DNA of 64,000 nucleotides from Reyranella sp. CPCC 100927 (GCF_007859315.1 NZ_VOHA01000033.1:1-64000), one strand, 5' to 3'; shown: positions 8,917 to 18,253, counted from the stretch's first letter. The notes: generated by a model from the sequence alone, not told the origin. Numbers and translations are program-made.

Positions 8917-9804
8917 ATGTCGGCTGATCCGGGACAGTTCGTCGTCACGCTCCTGCAAGCCATCGCCATGGGCCTGCTGACCGGCATGGTCTATGGGCTG
9001 ATGGCGTTGGGGCTATCCGTCATTTTCGGCGTCATGCGGGTGGTGAACTTCGCCCACGGCGAAATGATGGTGGTGGGCATGTACCTCGCCTGGCTGGCGT
9101 TCGACCGGCTGGGGCTTGATCCGCTGGTCTCGCTGCCCGCCGTCGCCGCTGCCTTGTTCGTGTTCGGCTACGTCCTGCAGCGCACGGTGATCAACCCCTT
9201 CATCGGCCTGCCCGAGCACATGCAGTTCATGCTGCTGCTGGCGGTGGCGATCCTGCTGGTCAACGCCTGCCTCGCGATCGCCGGGCCCGACACGCACGGC
9301 GTGCAGGTCGACTACATGTTCGACTCCTTCAACATCGGCCCGCTGGTACTGGATGCCGTACGGGTCTACGCCGCGCTGGCCGCCCTGGTGGTGGCCGGCC
9401 TGCTGTGGCTGTTCTTCACCCGCACACGCCCCGGCAAGGCGATCCGCGCCGCCGCCGACAACCATATCGGCGCCCTCGTGGTCGGCCTCGACGTGCGGCA
9501 GCTCTATGCCCTCACCTTCGGCATCGGCGCCGCCTGCGTCGGCGCCGCCGGCGCGCTGATGCTGCTGATCGTGCAGGTGCATCCCTTCCTTGCCATCGAC
9601 TACACGCTGCTGGCTTTCGTCATCGTCATCGTCGGTGGCCTGGGCAGCATGTCGGGCGCGCTGGCCGGCGGCCTGCTGATCGGCGTGTCGGAGGCCGTCG
9701 CCGGCGTGCTGTTGCAGCCGTCGCTGAAGAGCGTCTTCAGCTTCGGCCTGCTGATCATCGTCCTGCTGCTGCGCCCGCAAGGGCTGCTCGCGCGCCGCTC
9801 ATGA
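8917..9804 (+). CDS. livH: Branched-chain amino-acid-type ABC permease LivH
   Basis: A 295-aa permease of the LivH family with about eight hydrophobic segments. The family motifs GLMALGLSVIFGVMRVVNFAHGE (in the first third) and IVGGLGSMSGALAGGLLIGV (C-terminal third) are clear. The family imports branched-chain amino acids but also aromatic acids and amides. Given the CoA ligase downstream, an aromatic acid is a reasonable inferred substrate. Its stop overlaps livM (ATGA). No binding-protein gene accompanies this operon. Confidence 0.93.
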   Translation: MSADPGQFVVTLLQAIAMGLLTGMVYGLMALGLSVIFGVMRVVNFAHGEMMVVGMYLAWLAFDRLGLDPLVSLPAVAAALFVFGYVLQRTVINPFIGLPEHMQFMLLLAVAILLVNACLAIAGPDTHGVQVDYMFDSFNIGPLVLDAVRVYAALAALVVAGLLWLFFTRTRPGKAIRAAADNHIGALVVGLDVRQLYALTFGIGAACVGAAGALMLLIVQVHPFLAIDYTLLAFVIVIVGGLGSMSGALAGGLLIGVSEAVAGVLLQPSLKSVFSFGLLIIVLLLRPQGLLARRS

Positions 9805-10841
9805 GCATCTGGCGGCGGCTGACCGACGGCGTACCGGCCCGCGCATTGGGCGCGCTCGGCCTGCTGGCGGCACTGCTGGTGGTGGCGCCGTTCCTGCTGC
9901 GCTTCATGTCGGCCGGCGACTACTGGCTGTCGATCCTGATCCTGGTGGTCTATTTCTCCTATATCGGCCAGGCCTGGAACATCATGATGGGCTTCGCCGG
10001 CCAGCTGTCGCTGGGCCATGCGATCTATCTCGGGCTGGGCGGCTATGTGGCGGCGGCGCTTTACGTCAACCTCGGCATCGGGCCATGGCTCGGTGTCTTC
10101 GTCGCCGTCGCTGCCGCCATGCTGGCCGGCGGCCTGATCGGCTTCCTGGGCTTTCGCTTCTCGCTGGCCGGCGTCTACTTCGCGCTGCTGACCATCGCGT
10201 TCGCCGAATTCACCCGCATCCTGTTCGATCATTTCAAGTGGGTCGGCGGTTCGGGCGGCCTGTTCCTCAAGGTCGAGGCCGACGGCAGCGCGTTCAACCT
10301 GCAGGGCAGCCCATTGCTGTTCTACTACGTGATCCTGGCCCTGGCCGCCGCGGTCTTCGTGCTGTGCCGCTGGTTGCTGACCAGCCGGCTGGGCTACTAC
10401 TGGCTCGCCATCCGCGAGGACCCCGAAGCGGCCCAGGCCGCCGGCATCAACGTGCTGCGCACCAAGCTGCTGGCGGTCCTGATCTCGGCCGGCCTGACGG
10501 CGATCGGCGGCGTGTGGTCGGCGTTCTACTACAAGAGCCTGTTTCCCGAATCGGCCTTTTCGATGGGCCGTTCGATCGAGGTCACCCTGGCGCCGATCAT
10601 CGGCGGCCTGGGCACCTTGTTCGGGCCGATCATCGGTTCCGCCCTGCTGGTCGGCCTGGGCGATCTGTTCACGTCGCTGGCCGAGTGGCTGGCCAACACC
10701 TGGGACGTCAAGACCGCGGGCCTCAAGCAGATCGGCTACGGCATCGCGCTGCTGCTGATCGTGATGTTCCGCCGCGACGGCGTCTGGCCATGGCTGGCCC
10801 GCCGCCTCGGTTTCGATCGGCAACGCGAGGACCGGCCGTGA
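9801..10841 (+). CDS. livM: Branched-chain amino-acid-type ABC permease LivM
   Basis: A 346-aa permease starting at the ATG inside the overlap with livH. LivM hallmarks are WNIMMGFAGQLSLGHAIYLGLGGY and the loop AIREDPEAAQAAGINVLRTKLLA, with a C-terminal IIGGLGTLFGPIIGSALLVG segment. It has around nine membrane segments and forms the channel with LivH. Its stop overlaps a GTG start for livG, so the four genes are translated as a coupled set. Confidence 0.93.
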   Translation: MSIWRRLTDGVPARALGALGLLAALLVVAPFLLRFMSAGDYWLSILILVVYFSYIGQAWNIMMGFAGQLSLGHAIYLGLGGYVAAALYVNLGIGPWLGVFVAVAAAMLAGGLIGFLGFRFSLAGVYFALLTIAFAEFTRILFDHFKWVGGSGGLFLKVEADGSAFNLQGSPLLFYYVILALAAAVFVLCRWLLTSRLGYYWLAIREDPEAAQAAGINVLRTKLLAVLISAGLTAIGGVWSAFYYKSLFPESAFSMGRSIEVTLAPIIGGLGTLFGPIIGSALLVGLGDLFTSLAEWLANTWDVKTAGLKQIGYGIALLLIVMFRRDGVWPWLARRLGFDRQREDRP

Positions 10842-11566
10842 GCGGCGCGCATCTGGCCGTGCGCGGCATCGGCAAGAGCTTCCGCGGCCTGCGCGCGGTG
10901 AGCGATGTCGCCTTCGACGTCCCCGGCGGCGCCATTCATGCCCTGATCGGCCCCAACGGCGCCGGCAAGACCACGTGCTTCAACATGATCGCCGGCGTCT
11001 TCGCGCCCGACACCGGCGACATCCGCCTCGATGACCGCTCGATCGCGGGCCTGCGCCCCGACCAGATCTGCGGCGCCGGCATCGGCCGCACGTTCCAGAT
11101 CGTGAAGCCGTTCATGGGGCTCACGGTCGAGGAGAACGTCACCATCGGTGCGCTGGCGCGCACGTCGCACGTACCTGAGGCCCGGGCCGCGGCGCGCCAG
11201 ATCCTGCGCGATCTCGGCCTCGACGACCGGCGCCATGTGCGCGCCGTCAACCTCACCCTGCCCGACCGCAAGCGCCTGGAGGTGGCGCGCGCGCTTGCCA
11301 CCGGACCGCGGCTGCTGCTGCTGGACGAGGTCATGGCCGGCCTGCGCCCAACCGAGACCGACCAGATGGTGGCCTTCCTGAAGGACCTCAACGCCCGCAC
11401 CGGCATCACGATCCTGCTGATCGAGCATGTCATGCGCGCAGTGATGGCGCTCAGCCAGCACATCGTCGTGCTCCACCATGGCGAGAAGATCGCCGAGGGC
11501 ACGCCGCAGGCCGTGACCCGGGATCCCGCTGTGCTCGAGGTCTATCTCGGCCAGGAGAGTCACTGA
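10838..11566 (+). CDS. livG: Branched-chain amino-acid-type ABC ATPase LivG
   Basis: A 242-aa ATPase using a GTG start at 10838 within the GTGA overlap with livM. Walker A is GPNGAGKTTCFNMI, followed by the LivG-specific IGRTFQIVKPFMGLTVEENV and Walker B LLLLDEVMAGLRPTE. The signature motif is degenerate (NLTLPDRKRLEVARAL, where most LivG proteins have LSYGQQRRLEIARAL). Changes here are tolerated in some LivG proteins, but the loss of the canonical glycine pair is noticeable. It energises LivHM with LivF. Confidence 0.9.
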   Translation: MSGAHLAVRGIGKSFRGLRAVSDVAFDVPGGAIHALIGPNGAGKTTCFNMIAGVFAPDTGDIRLDDRSIAGLRPDQICGAGIGRTFQIVKPFMGLTVEENVTIGALARTSHVPEARAAARQILRDLGLDDRRHVRAVNLTLPDRKRLEVARALATGPRLLLLDEVMAGLRPTETDQMVAFLKDLNARTGITILLIEHVMRAVMALSQHIVVLHHGEKIAEGTPQAVTRDPAVLEVYLGQESH

Positions 11567-11567
11567 C

Positions 11568-12272
11568 ATGCTCGACGTGTCCGGCCTCGACCTGCACTAC
11601 GGCGACGCCCAGGCCCTGGCCGGCGTGTCGTTGCATGCCGAGCCGGGCGAAATCGTGGTCATCGTCGGCGCCAACGGTGCCGGCAAGAGCTCGCTGATCC
11701 GCACCATCCACGGCATGCAGCGCCCGTCGGCCGGCCGCATTACCTTCGAGGGCATCGACATCACCGGCCGCCCCAGCCATGACGTGGTCGAACGCGGCAT
11801 CGGGCAGGTCGCGGAAGGCCGCCAGGTGTTCCCCAACCTGTCGGTGCTGGAGAACCTCGAGATGGGCGCCGCCCCCAAACGCGCCCGCGCCCTGGAGAAA
11901 GCGACCCTGGAGCGCATCTTCACCCTCTTTCCGCGGCTGGCCGAGCGGCGCAAGCAGGCCGCCGGTACGCTGTCCGGCGGCGAGCAGCAGATGCTGGCGA
12001 TCGGCCGCTGCCTCATGGGCCAGCCCAAGCTGATCATGTTCGACGAGCCGTCGCTGGGCCTGTCGCCGGCGATGACCCAGGAAGTGTTCCGCGTCGTGCG
12101 CCAGTTGCATGGCGAAGGGCTCACGATCCTGCTGGTCGAGCAGAACGTGATGGCATCGCTGAAACTCGCCGATCGCGCCTACGTGCTGGAGAACGGCCGC
12201 ATCGTGCTGAGCGGTACCGGCGCCGAACTGCTGGACAACGACGGCGTGCGGCAGGCGTATTTGGGGCTGTGA
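11568..12272 (+). CDS. livF: Branched-chain amino-acid-type ABC ATPase LivF
   Basis: A 234-aa ATPase starting one base after livG. It shows Walker A GANGAGKSSLIRTI, the LivF block GIGQVAEGRQVFPNLSVLENL, signature GTLSGGEQQMLAIGR and Walker B LIMFDEPSLGLSP. Unlike LivG it has an intact signature motif, so this subunit probably provides the competent composite site. It ends just before a full R1 repeat, which separates it from the CoA ligase gene. Confidence 0.93.
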   Translation: MLDVSGLDLHYGDAQALAGVSLHAEPGEIVVIVGANGAGKSSLIRTIHGMQRPSAGRITFEGIDITGRPSHDVVERGIGQVAEGRQVFPNLSVLENLEMGAAPKRARALEKATLERIFTLFPRLAERRKQAAGTLSGGEQQMLAIGRCLMGQPKLIMFDEPSLGLSPAMTQEVFRVVRQLHGEGLTILLVEQNVMASLKLADRAYVLENGRIVLSGTGAELLDNDGVRQAYLGL

Positions 12273-12274
12273 TC

Positions 12275-12356
12275 CCTGGGAGCGCGGGCCTTCGGCCCGC
12301 TCATGTCAGGCGAAGCGCTTTCGCCTTGATGCGGGCGAGACGCCCGCGCTCCCAGG
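12275..12356. repeat. Full R1 palindromic element, cloverleaf-like
   Basis: The ends are perfect inverted repeats, CCTGGGAGCGCGGGC (12275-12289) and GCCCGCGCTCCCAGG (12342-12356). Between and overlapping them are three hairpins: GCGGGCC-TTC-GGCCCGC, GGCGAAGCGCTTTCGCC, and GCGGGCGAGACGCCCGC. Folded, this can make a closing stem with internal arms. It sits between livF and the CoA ligase gene, and its right end supplies an AGGAGG 12 bases before that gene's first ATG. Confidence 0.8.
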
Positions 12357-12371
12357 AGGAAGAAAACGAGG

Positions 12372-14234
12372 ATGAAGATGTCGTTGCCGGACCGTGCCGC
12401 CGTGCTGGCAGCACCCTTTGCCGAGATCGACCTGGCGCCACCCGCTGTCAGCGTCGAGCGCCGGCCGGACGGCGGCCTGCTGCTGCGCTCGCCGGTGGCA
12501 CTGGCCGAGGCGCCCCGGTCGGTGCCTGACATGCTGCACAAACAGGCGCGCGAGAATGGCGATCGCGTGTTCCTGGTCGAGCGCACGGCGGACGGCGGCT
12601 GGCGGCGTGTGACCTATACCGACACCGCGCGCGCCGCGCGCAGCCTCGGCGCGGCTTTGCTGGCGCGTGGATGCTCGGTCGAACGGCCGGTATCGATCCT
12701 GTCGGGCAATTCGATCGACCACGCGTTGCTGGCGCTCGGTGCCATGCAGGTCGGCGTACCGGTGGCACCAGTGTCGACCGCCTACTCCCTGATGTCGCAG
12801 GATTTCAGCAAGCTGCTGCATGTCGTGCGCCTGCTGACGCCGCGGCTGCTGTTCGTCGATGACAGCGCGGCCTATGCCAAGGCGCTGACCGCGTTGCGCG
12901 CCGCAGGGCTGCTCGACGGTGTCGAAGTCGTGGTCGGCCTCGCCGATCTGCTGGCCACTCGACCCGACGCTGCCGTCGATGCAGCGTTCGCCGCCATCAC
13001 GCCCAATACCGTCGCCAAGATCCTGTTCACCTCCGGCTCAACCGGCCTGCCCAAGGGTGTGATCAACACCCAGCGCATGATGTGCTCGAACCAGCAGGCG
13101 ATCGCACAGACCTACCGCTTCATGGGCCGCGACCGGCCGCCGGTCCTGGTCGACTGGCTGCCGTGGAACCACACGTTCGCCGGCAACCACGACTTCAACA
13201 TGATGCTCTACCATGGCGGCACCTACGTCATCGACGAGGGCAAGCCGGCGCCGGGCCTGATCGAGCGCACTGTGGCCAATTTGCGCGACATGCCACCGAC
13301 GCTCTATTTCAACGTGCCGCGCGGCTTCGACATGGTGATCCCCTTCCTCGAGCGCGACGAAACCCTGCGCGACCGGTTCTTCAGCCAGCTCGACCTGATC
13401 CTCTACGCCGGTGCCGCCCTGCCGCAGAACCTGTGGGAACGGCTGGAGGCGCTGTCCGTCGCCGCCACGGGACGGCGCGCCACCATGGTGTCGGCCTGGG
13501 GCTCGACCGAGACGGCACCGTGCGCCACCGCGGTGCACTGGCGTATCGACAGCGCCGGCATCATCGGCTTGCCGGTCCCCGGCACCGACATCCTGCTGAC
13601 ACCCAATGCCGGCAAGATGGAACTGCGCGTGCGTGGACCCAACGTAACCCCGGGCTACTGGCGTGATGCGCCCAAGACACGCGGGGCCTTCGACGCCGAG
13701 GGCTTCTATCGTATTGGCGATGCCGGTCGCCTGCACGACGAGGCCGACCCGGCCAAAGGCATCGTCTTCGATGGCCGCGTCGCCGAGGACTTCAAGCTCA
13801 GCTCCGGCACATGGGTGCATGTCGGCGCCTTGCGGGTGGCGGCCATCGCCGCCGGCGCGCCGGTGATCCAGGATTGTGTCGTCACCGGTCAGGATCGCGA
13901 TGCCATCGGGCTGCTGATCTTCCCCAACCCGGCCGGTTGTGCCGCCCTGTGCGCCGACGCCGGGCCGAAAGCGACCCTGGCCGACCTGATCGGCCGCCCT
14001 GAGGTGCGCGATGCCATCGCACGCGGCCTTGCGGCACACAACCGGTCTCACGCCGGCAGTTCCACACGCATCGCCTGCGCCTTGATCCTGGCGGCGCCGC
14101 CCGGCATCGACGCCAACGAGATCACGGATAAGGGATACATCAACCAGCGGGCCGTGCTGGAACACCGTGCCGCAGAGGTGGCACGTCTGCATGCCGAGAC
14201 ACCCGGCCCGGAGGTGATTAAGGTAGAGACATGA
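12372..14234 (+). CDS. Feruloyl-CoA synthetase-like AMP-dependent CoA ligase
   Basis: A 620-aa member of the ANL adenylating family. The adenylation P-loop is [16 protein letters not shown]. The blocks [20 protein letters not shown] and [20 protein letters not shown] are characteristic of feruloyl/hydroxycinnamoyl-CoA synthetases. The A5 motif is [11 protein letters not shown], and the later YRIGDAGRL and [13 protein letters not shown] segments complete the fold. The usual C-terminal catalytic lysine region is atypical, as in this subfamily. It activates an aromatic or hydroxycinnamic acid with ATP and CoA in the cytosol. ATG 12372 and in-frame ATG 12378 are both possible starts. The stop overlaps the cyclase start (ATGA). 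The exact acid is inferred, not shown. Confidence 0.85.
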   Translation: MKMSLPDRAAVLAAPFAEIDLAPPAVSVERRPDGGLLLRSPVALAEAPRSVPDMLHKQARENGDRVFLVERTADGGWRRVTYTDTARAARSLGAALLARGCSVERPVSILSGNSIDHALLALGAMQVGVPVAPVSTAYSLMSQDFSKLLHVVRLLTPRLLFVDDSAAYAKALTALRAAGLLDGVEVVVGLADLLATRPDAAVDAAFAAITPNTVAKILFTSGSTGLPKGVINTQRMMCSNQQAIAQTYRFMGRDRPPVLVDWLPWNHTFAGNHDFNMMLYHGGTYVIDEGKPAPGLIERTVANLRDMPPTLYFNVPRGFDMVIPFLERDETLRDRFFSQLDLILYAGAALPQNLWERLEALSVAATGRRATMVSAWGSTETAPCATAVHWRIDSAGIIGLPVPGTDILLTPNAGKMELRVRGPNVTPGYWRDAPKTRGAFDAEGFYRIGDAGRLHDEADPAKGIVFDGRVAEDFKLSSGTWVHVGALRVAAIAAGAPVIQDCVVTGQDRDAIGLLIFPNPAGCAALCADAGPKATLADLIGRPEVRDAIARGLAAHNRSHAGSSTRIACALILAAPPGIDANEITDKGYINQRAVLEHRAAEVARLHAETPGPEVIKVET

Positions 14235-15745
14235 GCGCGTTGCCTCCGCCGACCCCCTCCGAGATCGCCGGCATCCGCCGCCGGTATTTCTTCATGATGT
14301 CGTCGGTGTTTCTCATCGATGCGGCGATGACGGTCCTGTACTGCGTCGTGGCCGATGCCTGGCGCGTCATGCCGCGCAATCTGATCTCCGGTGCCCTGGT
14401 CCTGCTGGTGGTGAACCTGCTGCTGGCGCGCACCGTCTTTGCCCCCGTCGACCGCTTCTTGCACGGCCAGAACAGCTTCGACGATATCCAGCGACCGCTG
14501 ACCCAGCTACCCATCATCTCGGCCCGCAACATAGGGCTGCTGATGCTGCCCCTGTGGGCCTTTCGCATCTACGCGCCCTGGTTCCTGCCGGCGGAGTCGG
14601 ATGCATTCCCGTGGCCGCCGCTGGCCGACGGCATCGCGACCATCATCATCGTCACGTTGTTCTTCTTCACCTACACGTACTTTCTCGCCAGCGACTATCT
14701 CGCCAAGCTGTGTGTCTTCCTGTTCCGCCACTTCGGCCGCAACCTGGAGCTCTACTACGGCCGCTACGCCTCGAAGCTCGGCGTCGCGCTGCTGGTGATC
14801 GCCGTGGCGCCGCTGGCTGCCATCCTGATCGATATCCATAGCTACGACGGCGACAAGCTGCGCACCGAGGTCATGGTCGACGTCGTCGATTCGCTGCTGG
14901 CGATGGCGGTGGCGATCTTCTTCGTGATCCGCAGCCTGCTGCGGCCGGTAAACCTCCTGACCGGCGGCATGGCCAAGGTGGCTGATGGCGACCTCACCAT
15001 GCGCGTGCCGGTGACGTCCAACGACGAGATCGGCGCGCTGACCAGCGCCTTCAACCGCATGGTCGAGGGCCTGCGCGACCGCGAACGCATCCGCGAGACC
15101 TTCGGCAAGTACGTCAGCGAGAGTGTGGCCACAGCGCTGATCCAGCAGACCGGCGACAGCAACCGTATCCAGGCCGAGGCGCGCGATGCCACCGTGCTGT
15201 TCACCGACATCGACGGTTTCACCGGTATCGCCGAGCGCCTGCCGGCCGATACCCTGGTGGCAGCGGTGAACGAATACCTCGAGCTGATCCTGGAGCCGAT
15301 CCAGCGCAACGGCGGCGTGGTCAACAACTTCATCGGCGACGGCCTGCTGGTCAGCTTCAACCTGCCGCTGGCCAACGAGGACCACGCCAACGCTGCCGTC
15401 GCCGCCGCTGTCGAGATCGACCGGCTCGTAACCGGCCGCACGTTCGCCGGCGGCGTGGCGCTGGGCACGCGCATCGGCATCAACACCGGCCTGGTGATCG
15501 GCGGCACGGTCGGCGCCGGCGACCGGCTGAGCTATACCTTGCTGGGCGATCCAGTGAACACCGCCGCGCGCCTGCAGGAGCTCAACAAGACGCACGGCAC
15601 GCGCATCCTGGTATCCGACGCCACGCGCCAGCGCTGCGGCGAGCGTTTCATCTTCAACAGCATCGGCACCGTAACCGTGCGCGGCCGTGCCGAGCCGGCC
15701 GTGATCTACAGTTGCGGCGAGCGCGCCGCGGTGGTGGCCGCGTGA
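14231..15745 (+). CDS. Membrane class III adenylate/guanylate cyclase with HAMP domain
   Basis: A 504-aa protein. Several hydrophobic segments occupy residues 20-235. A HAMP linker (about 237-288, LRPVNLLTGGMAKVADGDLTM) leads to a class III cyclase domain (about 318-490). The metal-binding aspartates are visible at about D326 (FTDIDGFTGIAERL) and D370 (NNFIGDGLLVSF), with the LLGDPVNTAARLQELNK block downstream. It would make cAMP (or cGMP) from NTP at the inner membrane in response to a signal sensed by the membrane part. It starts inside the stop of the CoA ligase gene, so the two are co-translated, an unusual partnership. Base specificity cannot be read with confidence. Confidence 0.9.
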   Translation: MSALPPPTPSEIAGIRRRYFFMMSSVFLIDAAMTVLYCVVADAWRVMPRNLISGALVLLVVNLLLARTVFAPVDRFLHGQNSFDDIQRPLTQLPIISARNIGLLMLPLWAFRIYAPWFLPAESDAFPWPPLADGIATIIIVTLFFFTYTYFLASDYLAKLCVFLFRHFGRNLELYYGRYASKLGVALLVIAVAPLAAILIDIHSYDGDKLRTEVMVDVVDSLLAMAVAIFFVIRSLLRPVNLLTGGMAKVADGDLTMRVPVTSNDEIGALTSAFNRMVEGLRDRERIRETFGKYVSESVATALIQQTGDSNRIQAEARDATVLFTDIDGFTGIAERLPADTLVAAVNEYLELILEPIQRNGGVVNNFIGDGLLVSFNLPLANEDHANAAVAAAVEIDRLVTGRTFAGGVALGTRIGINTGLVIGGTVGAGDRLSYTLLGDPVNTAARLQELNKTHGTRILVSDATRQRCGERFIFNSIGTVTVRGRAEPAVIYSCGERAAVVAA

Positions 15746-15759
15746 TGGTTGGTCAAAAC

Positions 15760-15839
15760 TGTCATGTCGAGCGCAGCGAGACATCTCCTCGAAAAAGAGT
15801 CTCCGTTTTATGGAGACTCCTCGCTGCGCTCGGAATGAC
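15760..15839. repeat. R2 inverted-repeat element
   Basis: The arms TGTCATGTCGAGCGCAGCGAG and CTCGCTGCGCTCGGAATGAC face each other, with AGTCTCC/GGAGACT pairing inside. Other R2 copies are at 23445, 23763, 27103 and 40939. This one fills the gap between the cyclase and acyl-CoA dehydrogenase genes. Confidence 0.85.
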
Positions 15840-15865
15840 GAGAAACACGCACCAGGATAGCCTCC

Positions 15866-17071
15866 ATGCCGCTTGACCTCAGCGCCGACCAGAAGACCCT
15901 GCAGGCGCGCGCCCTGGAACTGGCGCGCGGGCCGATCACGGCGCGCGCCGCCGAGGTCGATCGCAGCGAGCAGTATCCCTGGGACAATGTCGCGCTGCTG
16001 AAAGAGGCCGGCCTGCTCGGCATGACGATCCCCACCCGCCACGGTGGCCAGGGCAAGAGCTGGCTCGATGCCGTGCTGGTGATCGAGGCGCTGTCGTCGG
16101 CCTGCGCCGTCACCGGCCGCATCGCGGTCGAAACCAACATGGGCGCCATCAGCGCCGTCATGGCCTATGGCTCGGAGGACCAGAAACGGCTGGCCGCCGA
16201 CCTCGTGCTGTCGGGCGACAAGCCCGCGATCTGCATCACCGAGCCCGGCGCCGGCTCCGATGCCAATGCCATGACCACGCGCGCCGACCGCCGCGGCAAC
16301 CGCTTCGTGGTGAACGGCCGCAAGCACTGGATCACCGGCGGCGGCGTATCGCGCCTGCACCTGATCTTCGCGCACGTGTTCGACGCCCAGGGCAACGACG
16401 AGGGCATCGGCGGCTTCCTTGCCATCCGCGACGAAACGCCCGGCCTCAGCATCGTGAAGCGCGAACCGACCATGGGGCTGCGCGGCATCCCCGAGGCCGA
16501 GATCGCCTTCGAGGACATGGAGCTGCCGCCGTCTGCCCTGGTGATGCCGCCACGCGGCCTGAAGAAGGGCTTCGCCGACCTGATGAACGCCTACAACAGC
16601 CAGCGCGTCGGCGCCGCCACGGTGGCGCTGGGCATCGCCCAGGGCGCCTATCAGCTGGCGCTCGACTGGTCGGAGAAGCGCGAGCAGTTCGGCCGCCCGA
16701 TCAACGAATTCCAGGGCCTGCAGTGGAAGCTCGCCGACATGTCGATCCGGCTCGCCGCCTCGCAGGCCCTGGTCTACAAGGCGGCCCGCAGCGGTAGCGA
16801 TGGCTTCCCCGACATGCTGATGGCGGCCCAGGCCAAGGTCTTCACCGCCGAGGCCGCGATCCAGACCGTCAACGACGCGCTGCAGGTCTTCGGCGCCCGC
16901 GGCTATTCGCGCGAGCTGCCGCTGGAGCGCATGGCGCGTGACGTCCGCATGTTCACCATCGGCGGCGGCACCGCCGAGGTGCTGCGCAACGTCGTTGCCG
17001 GTGCCATCCTGGGCAAGAAGCTGCCGCAGACGCGCGACGGGTGGACCGCGGCCACTTCCGGTCGCGACTGA
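15866..17071 (+). CDS. Acyl-CoA dehydrogenase
   Basis: A 401-aa flavoprotein with the full acyl-CoA dehydrogenase fold. The N-terminal helical domain is followed by the FAD/substrate block ICITEPGAGSDANAMTT (the family's TEPxAGSD motif), the middle beta domain, and the C-terminal REQFGRPINEFQGLQWKLADM. The region ALQVFGARGYSRELPLERMARDVR includes the family's second signature. It should oxidise an acyl-CoA to the 2,3-enoyl-CoA using FAD and pass electrons to ETF. It follows the CoA ligase and cyclase genes in the same direction but across an R2 repeat. A role in shortening a phenylpropanoid or other acyl side chain is inferred from context only. Confidence 0.92.
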   Translation: MPLDLSADQKTLQARALELARGPITARAAEVDRSEQYPWDNVALLKEAGLLGMTIPTRHGGQGKSWLDAVLVIEALSSACAVTGRIAVETNMGAISAVMAYGSEDQKRLAADLVLSGDKPAICITEPGAGSDANAMTTRADRRGNRFVVNGRKHWITGGGVSRLHLIFAHVFDAQGNDEGIGGFLAIRDETPGLSIVKREPTMGLRGIPEAEIAFEDMELPPSALVMPPRGLKKGFADLMNAYNSQRVGAATVALGIAQGAYQLALDWSEKREQFGRPINEFQGLQWKLADMSIRLAASQALVYKAARSGSDGFPDMLMAAQAKVFTAEAAIQTVNDALQVFGARGYSRELPLERMARDVRMFTIGGGTAEVLRNVVAGAILGKKLPQTRDGWTAATSGRD

Positions 17072-17222
17072 CCGGTCGCGATCCCCGACGATGTGCGCTG
17101 TCATTATTCTGCACACTAAAGAAGCGTTCTATCGCTTTGTTGCCAAACCGGATCGGGGCCAACTGGCAACACCCACTCAAACGTAATAGCGTTGCCGGCC
17201 ATCGTCGGGCTTAGGTGTAGCG

Positions 17223-18253
17223 ATGCATGATACAGCGTTCGCCATCGGGTCATCGTTCTTCCAGCTTTATGTACGCACGCCCTGCACGATCCTTGAAATC
17301 GGCGCGATGAACGTCAACGGGTCGCTGCGCGACGCGGCGCCGGACGCGGCGACCTACATCGGACTCGATCTCGAACCTGGCCAGGGGTCGACATCGTCAC
17401 CGCGCCGGGGACCGACATCCCGCTGCAGGACAATGCCGTCGACGTGGTGGTCGCCAGTTCGGTGTTCGAGCACGACCGTCTTTTCTGGCGAACGTTCGCG
17501 AATATTTGCCGCGTGACCCGGCCGGGCGGCTACGTCTACATCAACGCGCCGTCCAACGGACCTGTGCATGGCTACCCCATCGACTGCTGGCGGTTCTATC
17601 CCGATGCCGGCATCGCCCTGCAGCAGCTCACGGCAGGCGAGCCCTGGTCGGTGCGCCTTGTCGAGTCGTTCGTGGCCGAACGGCAAAAGGACGGCTGGAA
17701 CGATTTCGTCGCCGTCTTTCGCCGCGACGGCGGCGACAGCCCGCAGCCGGCAGCACGCCTGCATGAGCACACGCCTTGCCGCAACATCTACGATGCGACC
17801 ACGGGCGAGCGGCGAAGCGTCGAGCCGAGTCCCGAAGATGTGCGGTTACTGGCGACGAGTCATGCACACGCCGAGGCCCAGGCGCAACAACTGGCGACGT
17901 GCCACGCACACGCCGAGGCCCAGGCGCAACAACTGGCGACGTGCCACGCACACGCCGAGGCCCAGGCGCAACAATATGCCCTCGACACTGCGGCTCATGA
18001 TCAGCGCCTGGCGGAACTCGAACTCGCGCTTGCGGCAGCGCAGGCGACGGCCGAACAGCGCGCCGGCGAGATCGCTTACCGCAACGATCAGATCGCGCAG
18101 CTGACAACGACGAACGGCTATCTCAAGGGTGCGCTCAAGACTCTCTCCCAAGAAATCGATGCATTCAGATCCAGTTGGACAGGCCGCTTCTCCGGCCTGT
18201 GGAATGCATGGTCGCGGCGCCCGTCCGCCGGCACACTGACAAACCGTCACTGA
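17223..18253 (+). pseudogene. Frameshifted SAM-dependent methyltransferase with tandem-repeat tail
   Basis: Two adjacent frames encode one protein. Bases 17223-17387 give MHDTAFAIG through a motif-I-like ILEIGAMNVNGSLRD and YIGLDLEPGQG. After the GGGG run at 17384-17387 the match continues one base back, as VDIVTAPGTDIPLQDNAVDV. Then come SSVFEHDRLFWRTFANICRV and RPGGYVYINAPSNG, typical of type-11 methyltransferases. One missing G explains the break. The C-terminal part (from about 17770) is not methyltransferase; it is an alanine/glutamine-rich, probably coiled-coil tail with three 14-residue repeats. Such enzymes often work on surface polysaccharide. It could be a genuine pseudogene or a sequencing error. 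Confidence 0.7.
17849..17974 (+). repeat. Tandem repeat, 3 x 42 bp, coding
   Basis: Three in-frame copies of a 42-base unit encode LATCHAHAEAQAQQ. The first copy has LATSHAH, while copies two and three are identical at DNA level, implying recent duplication. It lies in the likely coiled-coil region of the methyltransferase-like gene. Confidence 0.95.

Noticed and set aside
14507-17116. Long antisense frame over the cyclase and acyl-CoA dehydrogenase
   Set aside because: Same reason: both sense genes have full family motifs and the antisense translation has none.
17384-17390. Programmed -1 frameshift in the methyltransferase gene
   Set aside because: The CAGGGGTCG context is not a canonical slippery heptamer, and no strong downstream pseudoknot was noticed; a single-base loss is simpler.
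17849-17974. CRISPR array
   Set aside because: The 42-base units are directly adjacent without spacers and are in frame within a coding region.
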